Source: Nautilus pompilius (taxonomy: Eukaryota > Mollusca > Cephalopoda > Nautilida > Nautilidae). From it: 64,000 nucleotides of DNA. Under the pieces are notes generated by a model. That model had not been told where the DNA came from, searched no databases, and saw nothing but the letters and a program-made list of their open reading frames with translations. Numbering within the stretch: position 1 is the first letter of the stretch; every line of letters begins with the position of its first letter. Positions 61,249-64,000 of this stretch are shown here, in pieces. The DNA is taken from positions 1,996,501 to 2,060,500 of the forward strand of contig JACATO010000132.1 of the NCBI GenBank assembly GCA_018389105.1. The letters run 5' to 3'. The position numbers and the translations under genes were made by a program.

Positions 61249-64000
61249 GAATGATCATTTTTACTGCTTTACCGTTACTATTATATATTTTGATGACTGC
61301 AGCTTGGCCACGATCACTGTACTGCAGTTATTACATCATGGTTATGACCATTGTATATCATCATTACTGCTATTTAGCATTGTTACAGTATGTTTGTTAC
61401 CTCTGTATTGCCATCAATACAGGAGAATAATGGAAACTTGTAGACAGAAATCCAACGTTTAATGCATATTAACTAACAAAAGATTTTTTACCATTTTAAA
61501 AGCATGAAGTGCCGATGTAGGATTCAATTAAAGTCACACTACAGTATACAGTGTATTTTGTTGCTTTGTACATGACAATGGCTTCTGAGAACTTTGTGAA
61601 GGATATTACTTTATCATTTTTAAGAGATTTTTGACAAGTAAATATGATTGTTAAATACTGACTTATTTGTTTTATAGTCTTTATGGAGTGAGAAGTACAT
61701 TGGGATTATTTTCTTTACTTGTTTTCATGTCTTTTAATCTTCAATACTAATTTTTTTTCTGGATGACATTAAAATACTTGTTCATCTATATGTCCACCAA
61801 AGTGTCATTACTTATTGAAGAAGTATTTGAAAGACAAAATTAAAAAAAAAAAGAAATGATTAATTAGATTAAAGTACATTGAATGAAACAATGTAGGGAT
61901 ATTTTGTGAGACCACTTGTATAATAGCTGTTTACAGGCCATTGTTGTATGATATTTTGTCACTGGGTGGGCTCTACTAGCAGAAGTCATCTTTGTCAGAT
62001 AATTCCAAATTTGGGTGACAGTGGTCAGATTTGGTATAAAAGCTGTCAATGTTTGCACAATGAAGTTATGAGTGTGGCACTTTAACAACAATGATGATAT
62101 CTAGCCATAACTTGGCCCAGCAGACAGACAAATGTGGCTGCTGATGTAACACTCAGTGGTATTAGCCAACAAAGGCACAGGGAGATTCTTCAGTTTGTAA
62201 ATGACCTGACAGAAGGCACCACAGCAGGCAGTACTGATGATCATAGTAAATGTTACATCAACTATATTGAATGTGTGACAGGATTGTAAGAAAACAGTCA
62301 TTCTAATGACAGTAAATTCAACTGCTAATTTTTGTTTACTTGTTTAGCAGGAGCCAGACCATTTGTTGTATGCTGATTGTAACAAATTAGACTGGAAAAT
62401 TTTGGGGAGCTTTAGTCAGGGGTATAGTCCCTGCCTTAAACCCAATAGAGCAGGGTTAACTCTCTGGACACTGAGCTACAGATGCTCCTGGGACCATTCC
62501 AGAACTATTCTCTGTTGTTATGTCAATTTTATATGTAAAACTTTGTGGTCCATTTAGAAGTGTGTACAAATATTTTATCTTCAATGAATTCATATAATTT
62601 ATATCACAACAATAACCCCAATATTGTCCCGATTAATGTATTTTGGTGGAAAGTATTTAAAAAGAAACTTCAAGTCTGGCTCTCGCTAGTAAACCAACTC
62701 TGGTAAAATTTTCTCAAACATTTTGCTTCCTAGTTTCTCTTTCTTTTTCATATGTATGAACAATTGTACTTAGAATGTAACTAAAAAAAGCATCTTCGAA
62801 ACTTTTGGCATTCTTTTTGGTGAGAACAATTTCAGGAGAAAAGCAAAGGATGTGAGCAAGTGATTTTTTAAATACATCCAGACTTTAGTACAGATTGATT
62901 TTATTTGCTAGTTTTTTCCACAACAGTTAATGTTGGTACTGCATTTTCCAGCTTTTTAGGAACATTGTATTGTACCACTATTGATGATTTTGAACATGGT
63001 TCAGCTTTTATGAAAAATTTGATTTTTTTCAATCATATGGGATAGGCAAATATTTGCTTCTTAGGTAAAATCTTCTTTGGTATCTTCATTGTGTGTGTGT
63101 GCATCAAGCATGGGTGGATCTACATATTCCAAAACATACAATCAACGTATTTTTTCATGCAATTTTTGTAAAATCGCTCCTTCTGTGCTCCTCCAATTGT
63201 GAGACGGTAGAATTACAGAAATTTCTTGGAAGTTCTATAGTTAATAGTGTATGAACTCTGATTTGTTTGTAAATCAGCATGAACAACCAATCCATGTAAA
63301 GCTTAAGAATAGGTAATTTTCAGAATGGTGACCAAAGCTAACACTGAACTTCTATTTAAAGCAGATATCAAATACTGTCACAAAAACATCCTAGATTTAT
63401 CGGCCTCTACTAAGGTGATGGAGGTCCTCAGTTGGTTTTTTTTTGTCTGAAGATTTACCTAAACATTTGTTTTTTTTTACTGACAAATATTCATCATTTT
63501 GTTTGGGTTTTTAGATGACTACTGCCCAAAGTTCACCCCAATTGCTTCCAGAATCCTAGTGTGACAGAACAATGACAGAAAAAAATAAATAAAAGATGAC
63601 TTACCGAGTACAAGCTGTCCCTCTTACTGTGACTTCTTTATCAGAAGTGACAAGATGACATATATAATTTTATTAAAACATAATGACCTTTTGTCTAAGT
63701 AAAGAAGGGTAATACATGTAGAATAGTTTAATGGTTTTAATGCGGTGTAAACAAAACTTTGTTTAAAAAGCACTTAGGGCTTTTTAATTTTCCGCGGTAT
63801 TGTTTATGATTCTTTTTAACAATTGGTTTTCAATTGACTTACGAGTAGCTGGTCTATATTTTCTGGTTGCCTCAGAACGGTTGCAGCGATAGGTTTTTTA
63901 TCAAATGAAAATTTTGGTTTAATTCAAGATTCAGAGCTACTTTCAGCCATTTCTGCATATATGAGTTTTAGTGGTCAGTTGGCAATCAAACTGGTATTCT
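61249..64000. other. non-coding stretch
   Basis: No gene supported. The first 150 bases continue the cryptic triplet repeat interrupted by the mariner. A tRNA-like segment may lie at 62400-62490 on the minus strand (TGTAGCTCAGTGTCCAGAG resembles an A box), but the B box is unconvincing. A short (TG)n run lies near 63092-63101. Confidence 0.4.

Noticed and set aside
62400..62490. Possible minus-strand tRNA gene or SINE head
   Set aside because: An A-box-like motif is present but there is no good B box and no cloverleaf pairing I could confirm.

Overview
This is A+T-rich nuclear DNA from an animal, about two-thirds A+T by eye. It has no operons and no long uninterrupted genes. Homopolymer runs, simple repeats, tRNA-derived SINEs and dead mariner/Tc1 transposons are scattered through non-coding sequence. 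The transposon families and a SINE middle section with a 'TTTTCTCC...CTTCCTCCCACATCT' flavour fit an invertebrate, perhaps a mollusc or other lophotrochozoan. That assignment is an inference and weak.

Layout. Bases 1-1058 look like the last intron of a + strand gene whose terminal coding exon may be 1059-1187, followed by a 3' UTR with AATAAA signals at 1804 and 1988. From about 2 kb to 49 kb the window is mostly intron or gene desert. It carries SINE copies near 2.5, 8.9, 29.9, 36.5 and 41.4 kb, a Tigger-like TIR element near 12.7-13.1 kb, a fresh-looking 102-bp tandem duplication at 16.6 kb, and a complete but dead mariner at 23,892-25,208. A pyrimidine-rich, decayed stretch lies at 26.6-29.3 kb and a GC-rich repeat island at 30.1-30.45 kb. 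From 49.6 to 53.6 kb is a repeat-dense block: a Tc1 transposase relic, a 423-bp TIR element abutting it, then a 64-bp-monomer satellite array of about 2.1 kb with higher-order structure. A second pyrimidine-rich stretch lies at 54.9-56.7 kb. A second mariner, related to the Hsmar1/cecropia type, lies at 60,087-61,246 inside a cryptic trinucleotide-like repeat.

Genes. No complete host gene can be read with confidence. Several splice-bounded open segments (1059-1187, 14883-14970, 15344-15392, 20304-20534, 34685-34804, 38407-38533, 57273-57341) have protein-like composition and are listed as low-confidence exon candidates. At this base composition a stop codon falls roughly every 13 codons, so open frames of 40-60 codons are expected by the hundred across six frames of 64 kb. 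Length alone proves nothing here. Transcript or cross-species alignment would decide. I did not find a convincing new biological system. The satellite's higher-order organisation is the most distinctive structure.
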